A stretch of DNA of 64,000 bases. Source: Candidatus Woesearchaeota archaeon (GTDB lineage: Archaea; Nanobdellota; Nanobdellia; SCGC-AAA011-G17; GW2011-AR18). Made by a program: the position numbers and the translations under genes. The DNA lies in contig JAGVZM010000023.1 in NCBI GenBank assembly GCA_018302545.1, forward strand, positions 1-64,000, given 5' to 3'. The notes under the pieces are model-generated. The model was not told where the DNA came from. It saw only the letters and a program-made list of their open reading frames with translations, and did no database searches. Of the stretch, positions 1 through 9,953 are shown one piece after another (the first letter of the stretch is position 1; the number at the start of each line of letters is the position of its first letter).

Positions 1-7
1 ATGAACG

Positions 8-30
8 ACCCTATGGCAAGACCATAGGGT
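8..30. repeat. IS end hairpin, tnpA 3' side
   Basis: Perfect 9-bp inverted repeat ACCCTATGG/CCATAGGGT around the loop CAAGA. It matches the hairpin at 509-529 in loop and closing G-G/C-C pairs, but the stem bases differ with pairing kept. This is expected for the subterminal hairpins bound by Y1 transposases. Confidence 0.75.
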
Positions 31-34
31 ATCA

Positions 35-472
35 CTAAAAGAAATTACTTAGTTTAACTTGATCTGATTTTCTTCCTTGATTGAGAATATATTTTCTTAT
101 GATTTCAGCATTAACTCCTTCTCCTACAGTGCTTACATATCCCCCATCACTCCAGAATTCTCCTTTCCACAATTCGTCTCGCAGATCTGGATGCACTTCA
201 AATAAGTTTCTTGCAGTGATGCTCTTAACAATCCTAAATAGTTGTGAGGGAGAATATTTAGGTACAGATTGAAGCAAGAAATGAACATGATCCTCATCAA
301 AGCCCATGGTTTCAAACCTCATGGTATATCTCTCTTCAAGCGTTTTACAGGTTTCTTTTAAAGTTTGAATATAAGCTTCATTGAGAAAGAGATCCTTTCT
401 ATATTTGATGACAAATACGAAATGATATTTAACTTTAAACACCTTATGATAAGATTTGAAAAGTTCTTCCAT
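35..472 (-). CDS. tnpA: IS200/IS605 transposase TnpA (Y1 HUH)
   Basis: This 145-residue protein is the usual size for TnpA of IS200/IS605, which moves single-stranded DNA by a Y1 tyrosine mechanism. The HUH motif is visible as HVHFLL near residue 62, and the candidate nucleophile is the Tyr in RKYILNQG near residue 127. The N-terminal YHFVFVIKYRKDLF is typical of the family. It ends with NFF just before the 3' hairpin, so the gene fills the element. No frameshift is seen, so it may be active. It has no tnpB neighbour in the window. Confidence 0.92.
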   Translation of the reverse strand: MEELFKSYHKVFKVKYHFVFVIKYRKDLFLNEAYIQTLKETCKTLEERYTMRFETMGFDEDHVHFLLQSVPKYSPSQLFRIVKSITARNLFEVHPDLRDELWKGEFWSDGGYVSTVGEGVNAEIIRKYILNQGRKSDQVKLSNFF

Positions 473-496
473 AAGTATGCTTCTACGAATACATAC

Positions 497-973
497 TTAT
501 AGTTTTATCCCCAAGGCAAGACCTTGGGGTATTGACAAACAATAAACTTGTGATCTTAGATCTATCATTACTGCTGCATCATATGGTTTTTCTGATCTGT
601 TTGGGTTTAGGTGACAACCTATTTCGTGATCTGGGGCATAATCTTCAAATTTGAATCCATAAGAAGCAATTTTTTTGATTAATCCTTCATCATCTGTTAT
701 ACCTAATCCTAAAGCCAAAGCAACATCACTTAATGAAAATGTTGTTAATTCTTCTTCTGTGAATGGTGAGCCAAAAGGAGACCATCCTAATAATTTTTTA
801 TGAGATTTTGCAAAGTCTTCTATGGTTCTTCCATTAGTTAATGAATGGGCTGCTGTTGCGAATATTGCGCCATAAGGACCATCGTAAGAGGTAACTCTTC
901 TTGCATCATTTCCTATTACAGTCAATCTCATGAATAATGGATCGTTTCTTAATGGATATTTTAATTTTGACAT
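497..973 (-). pseudogene. Hypothetical protein truncated by the IS element
   Basis: The reading frame gives 158 residues, but its last dozen or so (after SQVYC) are translated from the IS end hairpin and leader, so the natural C-terminus is lost or lies beyond the window edge. I do not recognise the family. It is soluble-looking, with no signal peptide or membrane segment. It starts at an ATG about 20 nt after a TATA-like box (near 992-1000), giving a leaderless transcript divergent from the next gene. Confidence 0.6.
509..529. repeat. IS end hairpin, tnpA 5' side
   Basis: 8-bp stem CCCCAAGG/CCTTGGGG with loop CAAGA, identical in loop to the hairpin at 8-30. It lies within the last codons of the host reading frame, showing that the frame's C-terminus is encoded by the element. 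Confidence 0.75.
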
Positions 974-1048
974 ATTTTTCGTCTTGAAATTATATTTATA
1001 AGTTTTTCTTAGGTTAAGTATATAAATTAGTTTCTGTAAATTCTTATA

Positions 1049-1393
1049 ATGGGTAGTGGAGTTAAGAAAAGTTTGCCTGAAATGCTTATGAATTTAAGGA
1101 TTTTGGCTGGTGGTGTTCTCAGATGGTCTAATGTTGGATGGGGTGATTTAGAAGTTTTATGTTTGGATACAAATAGTGATTGGTATTTCAAATATGGAGA
1201 TAGAATTTATAAGCAACCTAAAAATTCTAATAAAGGTGGGGCTACATGTTATTCCTGTGGTTCTGAAATATATTTTATTCCAGCTAGTGCTGACGTTATT
1301 TCTGCTTTAACTTCTTCTGGAACACATTTAACTTATGATTCTACTATTATTGAACTTCCTTACTGTATGGAATGTGATAGTACAATACAATAA
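1049..1393 (+). CDS. Small protein with paired CxxC (zinc-ribbon-like)
   Basis: A 114-residue protein with two Cys pairs: CYSCG near residue 67 and CMEC near residue 107. The roughly 40-residue spacing suits a zinc ribbon in its C-terminal half. The N-terminal half holds a Trp-rich stretch (RWSNVGWGDLEV) that I cannot assign. There is no signal peptide. The ATG lies about 25 nt after the TATA-like box tatataaat (1019-1027), so the transcript is probably leaderless. Function unknown. Confidence 0.7.
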   Translation: MGSGVKKSLPEMLMNLRILAGGVLRWSNVGWGDLEVLCLDTNSDWYFKYGDRIYKQPKNSNKGGATCYSCGSEIYFIPASADVISALTSSGTHLTYDSTIIELPYCMECDSTIQ

Positions 1394-1424
1394 TTTTTAT
1401 ATTTCTTTATTTTTATAGATCTTT

Positions 1425-1835
1425 ATGGATAATAAAAAGCATATTGTTGCTATTACTGCACTGATAAAGAATCTTAATGGTGATAAATTTTTGATTTTGA
1501 AAAGAAGTGAAAATGAAATAGCTTATCCTAGCAAATGGTCTTTTCCTGGAGGAAAGCTTGAGAAAGGAGAAAATATATTGCAAACTTTAAAAAGAGAAAT
1601 CAAGGAAGAAGTTGGTTTGGACATTGAAGATTATAAAGAATACCTGAAAGATTATACTTTTATAAGACCTGATGGGCATAATGTTATTGGTTTTGCTTTT
1701 TTGGTTAAAGCTAAAAATGAGAATGTATTATTGGGTGAAGATTTTCAGGATTTTAAATGGGTTAAACCTGATGAACTTAAAGTATATGATTATATTCTTG
1801 GAATGGAAGAAGAAGTTAAATTAGCTTTTCAGTAA
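1425..1835 (+). CDS. Nudix hydrolase
   Basis: A 136-residue Nudix-fold protein. The Nudix box is complete: GGKLEKGE, then REIKEEVGL (GX5EX7REUXEEXGU), around residues 43-66. It would hydrolyse a nucleoside diphosphate linked to another group, with Mg2+ held by the box glutamates. Substrate cannot be read from sequence; small stand-alone members include MutT-like and ADP-ribose or CTP pyrophosphatases. The 3' end overlaps the convergent nucleotidyltransferase gene by 15 nt. Confidence 0.9.
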   Translation: MDNKKHIVAITALIKNLNGDKFLILKRSENEIAYPSKWSFPGGKLEKGENILQTLKREIKEEVGLDIEDYKEYLKDYTFIRPDGHNVIGFAFLVKAKNENVLLGEDFQDFKWVKPDELKVYDYILGMEEEVKLAFQ

Positions 1836-2609
1836 TATTTTTTGAATTTCTTTATTTAATTTTCCTACATTTTTAGGTTTTTGATTTATTGGAGCTTTTG
1901 TGTTATCTTTTAAGAAAGATTCTATATAATTATCCATTTTTGTAATATTATTTATTTTATCTTTTTCTTTTCCTTGTGATTTTATCTTAATCATATCTTG
2001 TATTTTGCTTATAATATAGTGGGGGATTATATCCTTACTTTTAGATACTGCTTTTGTAAAATCTATTAATGGTAGGTTATTTCTATGTGCAACCCATTTA
2101 GCATTAATTAAACCTCTAAATGAATATAGGTATTTTTTGTAAGTCACTTCAGCTTTAGATTTTAGGTATTTTAAGTAATTATTCTTACACATTGATTTAT
2201 AATGAAAATATAATTTTAATGGATTAGAGTTGTTCTTTGCGTAATCTTTAAAACTTTTAGGTTGTTTTCCGTAATAAATTATATCTGACATTAACCATTC
2301 TATTGTTGTAGGATTAGAATCGGATAATAGTCTACAAAATTTAAAAATGTCAAATCCTGAAACATCAATTAGGGCTCCTTTTGCAGGTACTTTTTTTCCT
2401 TCTTTGTCAAAGGAGGCATTAATTACATCTTTTTCTGGATTAAGTGTTAAATATTCTTTTAAATCTCTGTAGAAAACAAACCTTACATCATAATCTGAGT
2501 CTTTTGAAGACATTCTCCATGCTCTTGAACCATTTTCTATTGCAAATAAGATCTTTATATTATTCTCTCTTTCTATTTGTTTACATAACTTTTTTATTAA
2601 TTCTTTCAT
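1821..2609 (-). CDS. RlaP-like nucleotidyltransferase (PF10127 type)
   Basis: A 262-residue protein of the DNA-polymerase-beta-like nucleotidyltransferase superfamily. The signature GSRAW followed by SKDSDYDVRFVF (residues about 27-46) fits the RlaP/YcgL-like family, where GS and DxD hold metal and nucleotide. The Lys-rich helical C-terminus could contact nucleic acid. RlaP-like proteins are linked to RNA repair in some bacteria, but there is no RNA ligase gene nearby, so the substrate is open. The start is about 25 nt after a TATA-like stretch (2620s). It is divergent from the large surface-protein gene. Confidence 0.85.
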   Translation of the reverse strand: MKELIKKLCKQIERENNIKILFAIENGSRAWRMSSKDSDYDVRFVFYRDLKEYLTLNPEKDVINASFDKEGKKVPAKGALIDVSGFDIFKFCRLLSDSNPTTIEWLMSDIIYYGKQPKSFKDYAKNNSNPLKLYFHYKSMCKNNYLKYLKSKAEVTYKKYLYSFRGLINAKWVAHRNNLPLIDFTKAVSKSKDIIPHYIISKIQDMIKIKSQGKEKDKINNITKMDNYIESFLKDNTKAPINQKPKNVGKLNKEIQKILLKS

Positions 2610-2665
2610 ATCTTTATAAAGAAAAACCCTTATATATTATTATCTCTAAGTACTCTTGAGGGGAT

Positions 2666-5600
2666 ATGAAAATAAGAGGTGTTTCATTTTTATTAGTTTT
2701 ATTTATTATAGTTTGTTTATTATCCCTTTTAGTTTTTGGTTTAGAAAGTGTTAATATTCAAACTATAGAACCTAATCAGAGTATAAGCAATTCTATAATT
2801 TTAAATTCTACTACAGATCAGGAAGCAAATAATATAACTTATATTTGGATAGATCAAAATTCTGGTGTTATAGTCGATCAGGTTATTGTATCAAATAATA
2901 CTGAATTAGATACTGAATTTAATACGACTTATGATACTTCTTTATTACCAGATGGGATCTATAACTTGGTAATTAATGCTACAAATTCTTCTGGTGCCTT
3001 AGTTAGTAATACTACTGTAACTAGTATTGTTATAGATAATAATCCTCCTTCTGTTAATCTGGAAACTTTAAATAATACTCTCATAACAACAAACAATCCC
3101 TCTTTTTCTTTTAATTATACAGACGTTGTAGCACAAACCAGCAATTGTAGTTTGTATGTAAATGAGGTTATAGTTGCTACTAATACTTCTGCTGCAAATA
3201 ATACTGGGACTTTTTTAAGTAGTAATTTAGCATCTGAAGGTACTTTTAGTTGGTATGTTAATTGTACTGATTCAGTTGGTAATATTGGACAGAGTTCTAT
3301 TTTTTCAATTACTTATACTAATCCTCCCAGTGATACTTTTAATTCTCCTTCAAATAGTTCAAACCATAATGATAATTTTGTGTTAAATCTTTCAGTTAAT
3401 GATAATGATGGTATTAGTTTAGTTCAATATAGAATTGATGATAGCAATGGCTCTAATATTACTGATTGGTTAAGCATCAGCAATTTTTCAGATAACATTT
3501 TTAATACTACAATTAATATAAATAACTTAGTTGATGGAAATTATACTATAAGAATTAATTCAACAGATAATTTGGGTGTTTCTACTACAAATAATTCTAT
3601 CTTATTTTATGTTGATACTACAGACCCAACAATATCCAGTTTTAGTTTATCTGCCAATACAGTTGTAGTTGGTAATACTCTAACTGCCAGTTGCTCTGCT
3701 ATAGATAACCTTGACAGCTCAGTTATTACTTCTGTAACTGGATTAAGTTCTTCAAATTTGGGCACCTTTACTGCAACCTGTACTGCTATAGATGATGCAG
3801 GAAATCTTATAACTAATACTTTAATATACACTATTGTTAATTCTGGAAGCTCAGGTTCATCAAGTGGTGGCAGTTCTTCTTCAAATAGTATAACAAAGAG
3901 CAAAATTGATAATAGTATTTCAGATGGAATTTCTTCTATAGATCCTAGAATAGATGACTCTGGTTATGAACCTGAAACCCTTGCTCCTGATATTCCTATT
4001 GCTCCTCAACCAGATAGTTATTCAGATACTAGTGCTTATTCTTATTTTTTGAGAGATTATAATTATTATACAGAACCTACTGAATCTAAGCAAAGTTCAT
4101 TTTTTGGTTTTGGAGTTTCTCAAAAACCTATTGAAATTGATGTTAAAAGTCAAAATATTTATATGATTAAAGAAGGTAATACTAAAAGACCTTTAAATCT
4201 TGTTTCTTCTAATGGAGAATCAAATACTATTAAGAGCATTGTTTTAAATTTAAATAGGGAGATACAGGATACTTCTGTTAAAGTCGCTGTTATTAAACCA
4301 AAAATAGATAATTTCTTACTTGAAGAGCCAATATATGGTGTTGAAAGAGAAGTTTACGATTATGTAGTTATAGATGGCTTGGAAAATGATACTATTAAAG
4401 AAATAGAACTTACATTTGAGATCAATAAGACTTGGTTAGAAGATGAAGAATTATGTGTTGATGATGTTGAATTGGGTGCTACTTATGATGAATATTGGAG
4501 AAAAGTTGATGCACAGATTTTGCAGTTTAAAGATGATAAAATAATATATAAGGCTAAAATAAATGGTACAAAAAATTTAGCTATAACTGCTAAAAGTTAT
4601 AAGGAGAGAAAAATAGTAAATGATGAATATGAATTACCTGAAGTTTTGATACTGCCTGATAGTCCATTTTATCCTATTAAGAAGTTTGGAGAGAAAGTTG
4701 AAATCTTTTTAACTCCTCAAGAAGAATTAGATGAGTTAAATCTAAAATTAGCTGAAAAGAGATTAAGTGAAGCTAAATTTTTAGCTTTGGAAGTTTCAAA
4801 GGATTATTTACAAGAATTAGACAGTGATATTTTAATAAATAGTAACCATGATTTAAATAGTATTGATTTGAGTAATTTGCAAGACTTAGGTGATGATATT
4901 TTAATAAATGATAATGATGATTTAAATAGTTTAAATTTTGATAAAACATATAATACTTCGGAATTGGATTCTTATAACTACTTTAAATTTTATGATATTA
5001 ATAGGGATGAGTTCATAAATCAACAAGATGTAAATCTCTTTAAAACAATAGTTAAATATTCTACAAATAGGCAGGGAGTTTATATAAGTCCTTATCATAA
5101 TCAGGAAAATGTTGTTGCATATAATAATTCCCCAAATTTAGATATTACTTCTTGTAGTGACAGTGATGGTGGAAAAAATTATCCACAAAAAGGAGAAGTA
5201 ATTGGAAAAACTGAAACTGGTGGAAGTGGAAGATTTGAAGATTTTTGTAGAACTGATAGAACTTTATTAGAGTTTTATTGTCAAGCAGATGGTCTTACGA
5301 GAGGATTTGAAGAATTTTCTTGTGATGCAAACCAAAAATGTGAAAATGGGGCTTGTGTTCCAAATAATAATTTTACTACAATAGGTAGCTGTACTGATAG
5401 CGATGGCGGTAGAAATTTAAATGCTCAAGGAACTACGCAAGGTAGTAATGTTTTGGGTCAACAGAGTGGGACAGATCACTGTATTGCTTTTAGGAGTATT
5501 ATGGAATATTACTGTAATTCAAAAGGGGAGTTTGAAAGTGAATTGACAAGTTGTCCAATAGGTCAACAATGTAAAGATGGAAAGTGTGTCTTTTATAGTA

Positions 5601-7662
5601 ATACTAATATTACCTGTTTAGACAGAGATAACGGAAAGATCTATACTACTAGAGCAGAAACAGAAGGTTATAATGAAAATGGAATTTGGATTGATGAAGA
5701 AGATAGTTGTGTTTATGGACAGAATAGCTTAACTGAGTGGTATTGTGAAAATGGAAAAATAAAATCAGATGTATATAATTGTGGAGATAGTAAACAATGT
5801 ATTTATGGTGCTTGTGTTTCTGCAAATATAAGTTGTGAAGATACAGATGGAGGTAGAAATATATTACAATCTGGTAATGTCACTATAGTAACTGCTAATG
5901 GAATTACTGAATCATACCAAGATCTTTGTGATGGTTCAAGATTTGTTAATGAATATTATTGTACTTTAACTGAAGGCATAGGTAGTAGTAGATACTATTG
6001 TGGACCTACTGCTGTTTGTGTTAATGGTGAATGTAGGCCAGAGAGTACAGTTAATCATACCAACCCAACTTGTAGTGATAACGATAAAGGAATTGAGCCT
6101 TTTTTAAAAGGAAAGACTATTGGTAGAAGTAGTACAGGTTATTATAGTACTTGGGAAGATTCATGTGCTAGTAATGATAGTGTATTTGAATATTATTGTG
6201 ATGACAAAGATATTGTTACTTCTACTTTAGTAAATTGTCAAAATGGCCAATGTAAAGATGGTAGATGTGAAAATAATATATCTCAAATTAACATTATAGA
6301 TAAGTTTGCTGAAACTCAAACTAATACCTCTTATATTAACCCCATAATTGAGGATATTACAATAACCTATCAAGATATAGTTGATTATAGTAATATTATT
6401 CATGCTGATATAAATAAAGATGATTTGATAGATGAAAGTGATGTAAAGATTATTGAATCTGTTACTAAAGAATTAATTGATATTAATAGAGATGGAGTTA
6501 TGGATATTTCTGAGATAGAGATCATAAATAATGTTATGAATGACATTGAGAATAATTTTGATTATGGTCTATTAATTAAAGGTGATACTGTTACTGGTTT
6601 AGTTGATGGATATTTAGTTGAACTTACTGTTGATAGATTTGGGGATATTAACGTAACTAACTCTGATTCTATTCTTAATGATGAGGATATAAAATTATTA
6701 GAAGAAACAATTGAGGAATATTCTAAAATTATTAGTAATGAAATAAGTTTGGAAGGATCTGACATTAAATCTTTACATTCTGTTGCAGATAGTAGTTTTC
6801 AACATATTGATGATTTGCAAGAATTAAGTAGAATTACCTCTTTATCAAATAAAATTATTTTTGAAAATATTGATAAAACTAATGAAATTCATCTTGAAGC
6901 TTTGAATAAAGCTATTAATCTAAGTGGAAGAAAAGGTAAAGATCTTAGTTTAGGTTATTTAGAAGCAAGGTTTGATAGATTTAGGGAAAGACAGGGATTA
7001 AATGGATTGAATGGTATCAATGGGTTAAATGGATTAAATGGATTGAATGGTATCAATGGGTTAAATGGATTGAATGGTACAATGGGTTAAATGGATTGAA
7101 TGGTATCAATGGGTTAAATGGATTAAATGGATTGAATGGTATCAATGGGTTAAATAGATTAAATGGACAATGGAGTAACTGTCAGTGGAGTAATGGACAA
7201 TGGAGTAATTGTTATTGGGGTAATAATAATTTGTCAAATAGGAGTTTACCTAATGATTCCATAAATCATCTTCCTGTAAATCTGTCTGAAAATCTTTCAT
7301 CTAATTCAGTTGATACTTTGCCTATAAATCTACCTAGAAATTTAGTTAACCTTCAAAACCTTGGGAATTTGGGCAATTTACAAAACTTAGTAAACCTTAG
7401 AAATTTAAATAATTTGAGAAATTTAAATAATTGTATAGATTTAGATAATAATTGTTATGAGTGTTATGATAGAAATGGTACGATAATTCTAACTGAGTGT
7501 ATAAATGATGAATATAAAGATGTAGATGATTTTGAACTTGATATTATCAATCAACAATATGGTGATCTTATTCAATATTCTGATAAGGATCTTAAATTTG
7601 AGCTTGAAAAGTTGAATTTACCTAAAGAATTAAGGTATAAAAAGTGTAAATATGATAAATGA
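2666..7662 (+). CDS. Giant surface protein (Ig-like, dockerin-like, Cys repeats), frameshifted in a Gly-Leu-Asn repeat
   Basis: Frame one encodes 1,474 residues (to 7090) and a second frame continues the same repeat for about 188 more (to 7662). A signal peptide (MKIRGVSFLLVLFIIVCLLS) is followed by four Ig/cadherin-like stretches (to about residue 395), a Ser/Gly linker, a segment resembling DUF5667 (SPFYPIKKFGEKVE, near 670), a dockerin-like EF-hand (DINRDEFINQQD), five six-Cys repeats (about 830-1200) starting CxDxDxGK/R, and two more EF-hand motifs (DINKDDLIDESD, DINRDGVMDISE). The end is a GLN/GIN triplet repeat, then QWSN and NLxN repeats. Many N-x-S/T sites suggest a glycosylated secreted adhesin or surface scaffold. 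A missing T near 7079 breaks the frame: the sequence reads GGTACAATGGG where other units read GGTATCAATGGG. Confidence 0.8.
4824..4940 (+). repeat. Tandem duplication within the surface protein
   Basis: Two imperfect copies of a unit encoding DILIN-x-N-x-DLNS stand back to back, with gatattttaataaat at the start of each. It looks like recent internal duplication in the spacer before the first dockerin-like motif. Confidence 0.6.
6994..7170 (+). repeat. Gly-Leu/Ile-Asn coding microrepeat
   Basis: A run of nine-base units (ggattaaat, ggattgaat, ggtatcaat, gggttaaat) encodes collagen-like GLN/GIN triplets in larger near-identical blocks. One unit has lost a base at about 7079, shifting the frame. 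Such arrays are prone to slipped-strand change and also to assembly error. Confidence 0.85.
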
Positions 7663-7761
7663 TCTAATAAGGATTGTTATTCTCTAGATCTTTAAATAAA
7701 TAATTTTGTTATTCTTTGCTAATGTAGATATCTTTATAAAAATTGTTTATTTTATTACAAT

Positions 7762-8655
7762 ATGGCTAAAAAAAGAAAAACTAGTAGGAGCGATAGAAAT
7801 TATTTGGCTTTAGGAATAAAATATTTTTTTACAGGAATTTATTGGATAATTAAAAATATTGTCTTAGGTATATGGTGGGTTATTAGTTATTTCTATTATG
7901 AGATAAAAAAAATAGAATTTATTAGAAAAAAAGATATTGAAAATGAGGAGATAAAAAAAGAAGTTGCAAAAAATATTCCAGAAAAACAAATTAAGAAAAA
8001 TAATAATGCAGCTTATCATGAATTTTTAGAATTGCAAAATTTAAATGGAGAGTATTCTAATTTTGAAAATACTTTTTTAAATAATCCTAGTACTATTGGT
8101 ATTATTTTGGGGGCTAGAGGCACTGGTAAAAGTGCTATAGGATTAAAATTATTAGAAAATATATATGCGAAAACTGGAAGAGCGGTATTTACTATGGGTT
8201 TTAAGACAGAAGATTTACCAAATTGGATTCATAATATAGCTAATATAGAAGAAATTAAAAACAATTCAGTTATCTTATTGGATGAAAGTGGTATTACCTT
8301 TTCTTCTAGGGAATCGATGAGTAATATAAATAAGCTTTTAACTAATTTGATGTTAGTTGCGAGGCATAAAGACGTTTCTTTGCTTTTTATTAGCCAGAAT
8401 AGTTCTAATATTGATATAAATATAATTAGGCAAAGCGATTTCTTATTATTAAAACCAAGTTCATTATTACAGAAAGATTTTGAAAGAAAAAAGATTAATG
8501 ATATTTACAAAGAAGCTGAGAAATATTTCAAAGAGTATAAACATGAAAAAGGTTTGACTTATATTTATTCAGAGAATTATAGAGGGTTTGTCTTAAATCC
8601 TTTGCCTAGTTTTTGGACAACTAATTTGAGTAAGGCTTTTAGACAAAAAAATTGA
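7762..8655 (+). CDS. Zot-like P-loop ATPase with N-terminal membrane segment
   Basis: A 297-residue protein. A hydrophobic Trp/Ile-rich region (residues about 17-47) should anchor it in the membrane. A P-loop follows: GARGTGKS (about 116-123) as Walker A and SVILLDES (about 172-179) as Walker B. A sensor-like FISQNSSNID and the downstream LLKPSSLLQ resemble Zot/FtsK-HerA-type ATPases of archaeal plasmids, viruses and secretion or pilus systems. It lies just after the giant surface-protein gene and has its own TATA-like box (7732-7741), giving a leaderless start. A role in DNA or protein transport at the membrane is an inference. Confidence 0.75.
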   Translation: MAKKRKTSRSDRNYLALGIKYFFTGIYWIIKNIVLGIWWVISYFYYEIKKIEFIRKKDIENEEIKKEVAKNIPEKQIKKNNNAAYHEFLELQNLNGEYSNFENTFLNNPSTIGIILGARGTGKSAIGLKLLENIYAKTGRAVFTMGFKTEDLPNWIHNIANIEEIKNNSVILLDESGITFSSRESMSNINKLLTNLMLVARHKDVSLLFISQNSSNIDINIIRQSDFLLLKPSSLLQKDFERKKINDIYKEAEKYFKEYKHEKGLTYIYSENYRGFVLNPLPSFWTTNLSKAFRQKN

Positions 8656-8685
8656 AATTTTGTAATTTTTTAATATACTATTTCG

Positions 8686-9555
8686 TTAATTACTAACATA
8701 AAACTTTCCATTTGTTTGAGATGCGACTGTTACTAATTGTTGTTTTGTATAATGATCTACACCTATTCCTATTGTTGAGACTTTTATTCCTTTAGACCTT
8801 GCTAAATTAATTATTGAAGTTGTATTATAACCTCTTGATTCGTTGTCTCCTCCATCTGAAAGAATTGTTAATGTTTTTCCATTAGTCATATCTTTTATTA
8901 AACTTCCTGCTGAATCCCATAAAGGGGTACCGCAATCTGGTATTATTTCTGATAGAGATTTTACTCTTGTCAATCCTGTACAACTATTAAAAGTATATAT
9001 TTCAGATTTTTCCGGAAATTTGTGAGTGTTAACTGTTTGCCAATTTCTTCCTTGCATAGATCCTGTAGCATCAATAAGGTAAACATCTCCTCTTAATTCT
9101 GTTAATGCTCTTGTTAATGGAGATTCGTTTGCTACTAGAGTAACCCTTCTATCTCTTTTCATTTCTTCTTTTGTTTTTCCCGAACTTTTACCTTCACCAT
9201 AAGCAATTACTTCTATAGAACCTTGATAACCAATAGCTCTTAGTCTAGCTTCAACACCTTGAGCTCTAGATTTAGAGATTTCTAAATTAAAATCATCTCC
9301 TCCTCTATGATCAGCATAGCCTTCTATAATAATAGAACCTGGTTTTTTCTTTTTTTTGAAAGCAGTTATATCTCTATTATCGTTATCATATAATGCCCAA
9401 CTATGTGTTAAATAAAAAACTCTTAATTTATTATTTTCAAATTCATTTTGTAGATGTGCTTTTGGAGCTTTTTCTCCTTTTACTGGAGCTGCAATTGCTT
9501 CTAAATTTGGAGCTGTTGCACTTAATGCTGCTGCAAAGATTAATGCTTTTTTCAT
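8686..9555 (-). CDS. OmpA-like domain fused to a von Willebrand A domain, secreted
   Basis: A 289-residue protein. A signal peptide (MKKALIFAAALSATAPN) is followed by an OmpA C-terminal-type domain (about 43-145) with GYADHRGGDDFN, NLEISKSRAQGV (matching the Nx2LSx2RAx2V peptidoglycan-binding pattern) and DRRVTL. A vWA domain follows with a complete-looking MIDAS: DATGS (162-166), Thr210 in CGTP and Asp234 in ILSDGGD. OmpA-type domains usually bind peptidoglycan, which archaea lack, so the ligand is unknown. A calcium- or magnesium-dependent adhesin or envelope organiser is a reasonable inference. Cys192 and Cys208 flank the middle of the vWA domain and could form a disulphide. Confidence 0.85.
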   Translation of the reverse strand: MKKALIFAAALSATAPNLEAIAAPVKGEKAPKAHLQNEFENNKLRVFYLTHSWALYDNDNRDITAFKKKKKPGSIIIEGYADHRGGDDFNLEISKSRAQGVEARLRAIGYQGSIEVIAYGEGKSSGKTKEEMKRDRRVTLVANESPLTRALTELRGDVYLIDATGSMQGRNWQTVNTHKFPEKSEIYTFNSCTGLTRVKSLSEIIPDCGTPLWDSAGSLIKDMTNGKTLTILSDGGDNESRGYNTTSIINLARSKGIKVSTIGIGVDHYTKQQLVTVASQTNGKFYVSN

Positions 9556-9623
9556 TTATTAAAGAATTTTATATAGTAATTTAATACTTAGTATAGGGAT
9601 GTATATAACTAGTAGTAATAAAT

Positions 9624-9953
9624 TTATTCATGTAAACAAATTCTATAATTTTCTTCTGCTCTTTCTCTACATTGTTCAAATTGTTTGTTAGCTAAACGAT
9701 AACAATGTTGTATATCAAATTTATCATTTGCATAAGCTCGTTCATTACAATCGCTATTAAGGTAGTGCTTTTCATCTGAACAAACGTTAAATATTTCACT
9801 CCTTAAATTAGATTCACACATCAGATTTCTATTATGAACATTTAATACTTCAGTATCGACTTTAGGTTTTATAGGTTCAATAGTTGCACAACCTATTAAA
9901 TTTGAGACTCTTAAAACTAAAACAGTTATTCCTAATACTCTTCTTGTTTTCAT
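9624..9953 (-). CDS. Small Cys-rich lipoprotein
   Basis: A 109-residue protein with a basic N-terminus, a hydrophobic stretch and a lipobox-like NLIGC (about residues 18-22), suggesting lipid anchoring outside the cell. The mature part has several Cys (CESN, CSDE, CNER, CYRL, CRER, CLHE) and is predicted helical by composition (QFEQCRERAEENYR). Family not recognised. It overlaps the upstream gene by 4 nt (ATGA), so the two are translationally coupled. Confidence 0.7.
   Translation of the reverse strand: MKTRRVLGITVLVLRVSNLIGCATIEPIKPKVDTEVLNVHNRNLMCESNLRSEIFNVCSDEKHYLNSDCNERAYANDKFDIQHCYRLANKQFEQCRERAEENYRICLHE

Larger units (their letters stand above)
1..545 (-). mobile_element. IS200/IS605-family element (tnpA only)
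   Basis: A Y1 transposase gene is bounded on both sides by short hairpins with the same 5-nt loop (CAAGA on the + strand) but different stems. One is at 8-30 (9-bp stem ACCCTATGG) and the other at 509-529 (8-bp stem CCCCAAGG). Subterminal imperfect palindromes recognised by the Y1 transposase are characteristic of IS200/IS605 elements, which have no terminal inverted repeats. The outer limits are estimated: about 545 on the upstream side of tnpA, and near or before base 1 on the other. No tnpB or omega-RNA-like partner is visible here. The element sits in the 3' part of a small host gene. Confidence 0.8.

Noticed and set aside
1821-2609. Toxin-antitoxin MNT/HEPN pair
   Set aside because: The GSRAW...DSDYD signature and length fit RlaP-like proteins, and no HEPN partner is adjacent.
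3607-3903. 98-aa reading frame opposite the surface protein
   Set aside because: It is a shadow of the Ser/Thr-rich coding strand, with no ribosome binding site or promoter of its own.
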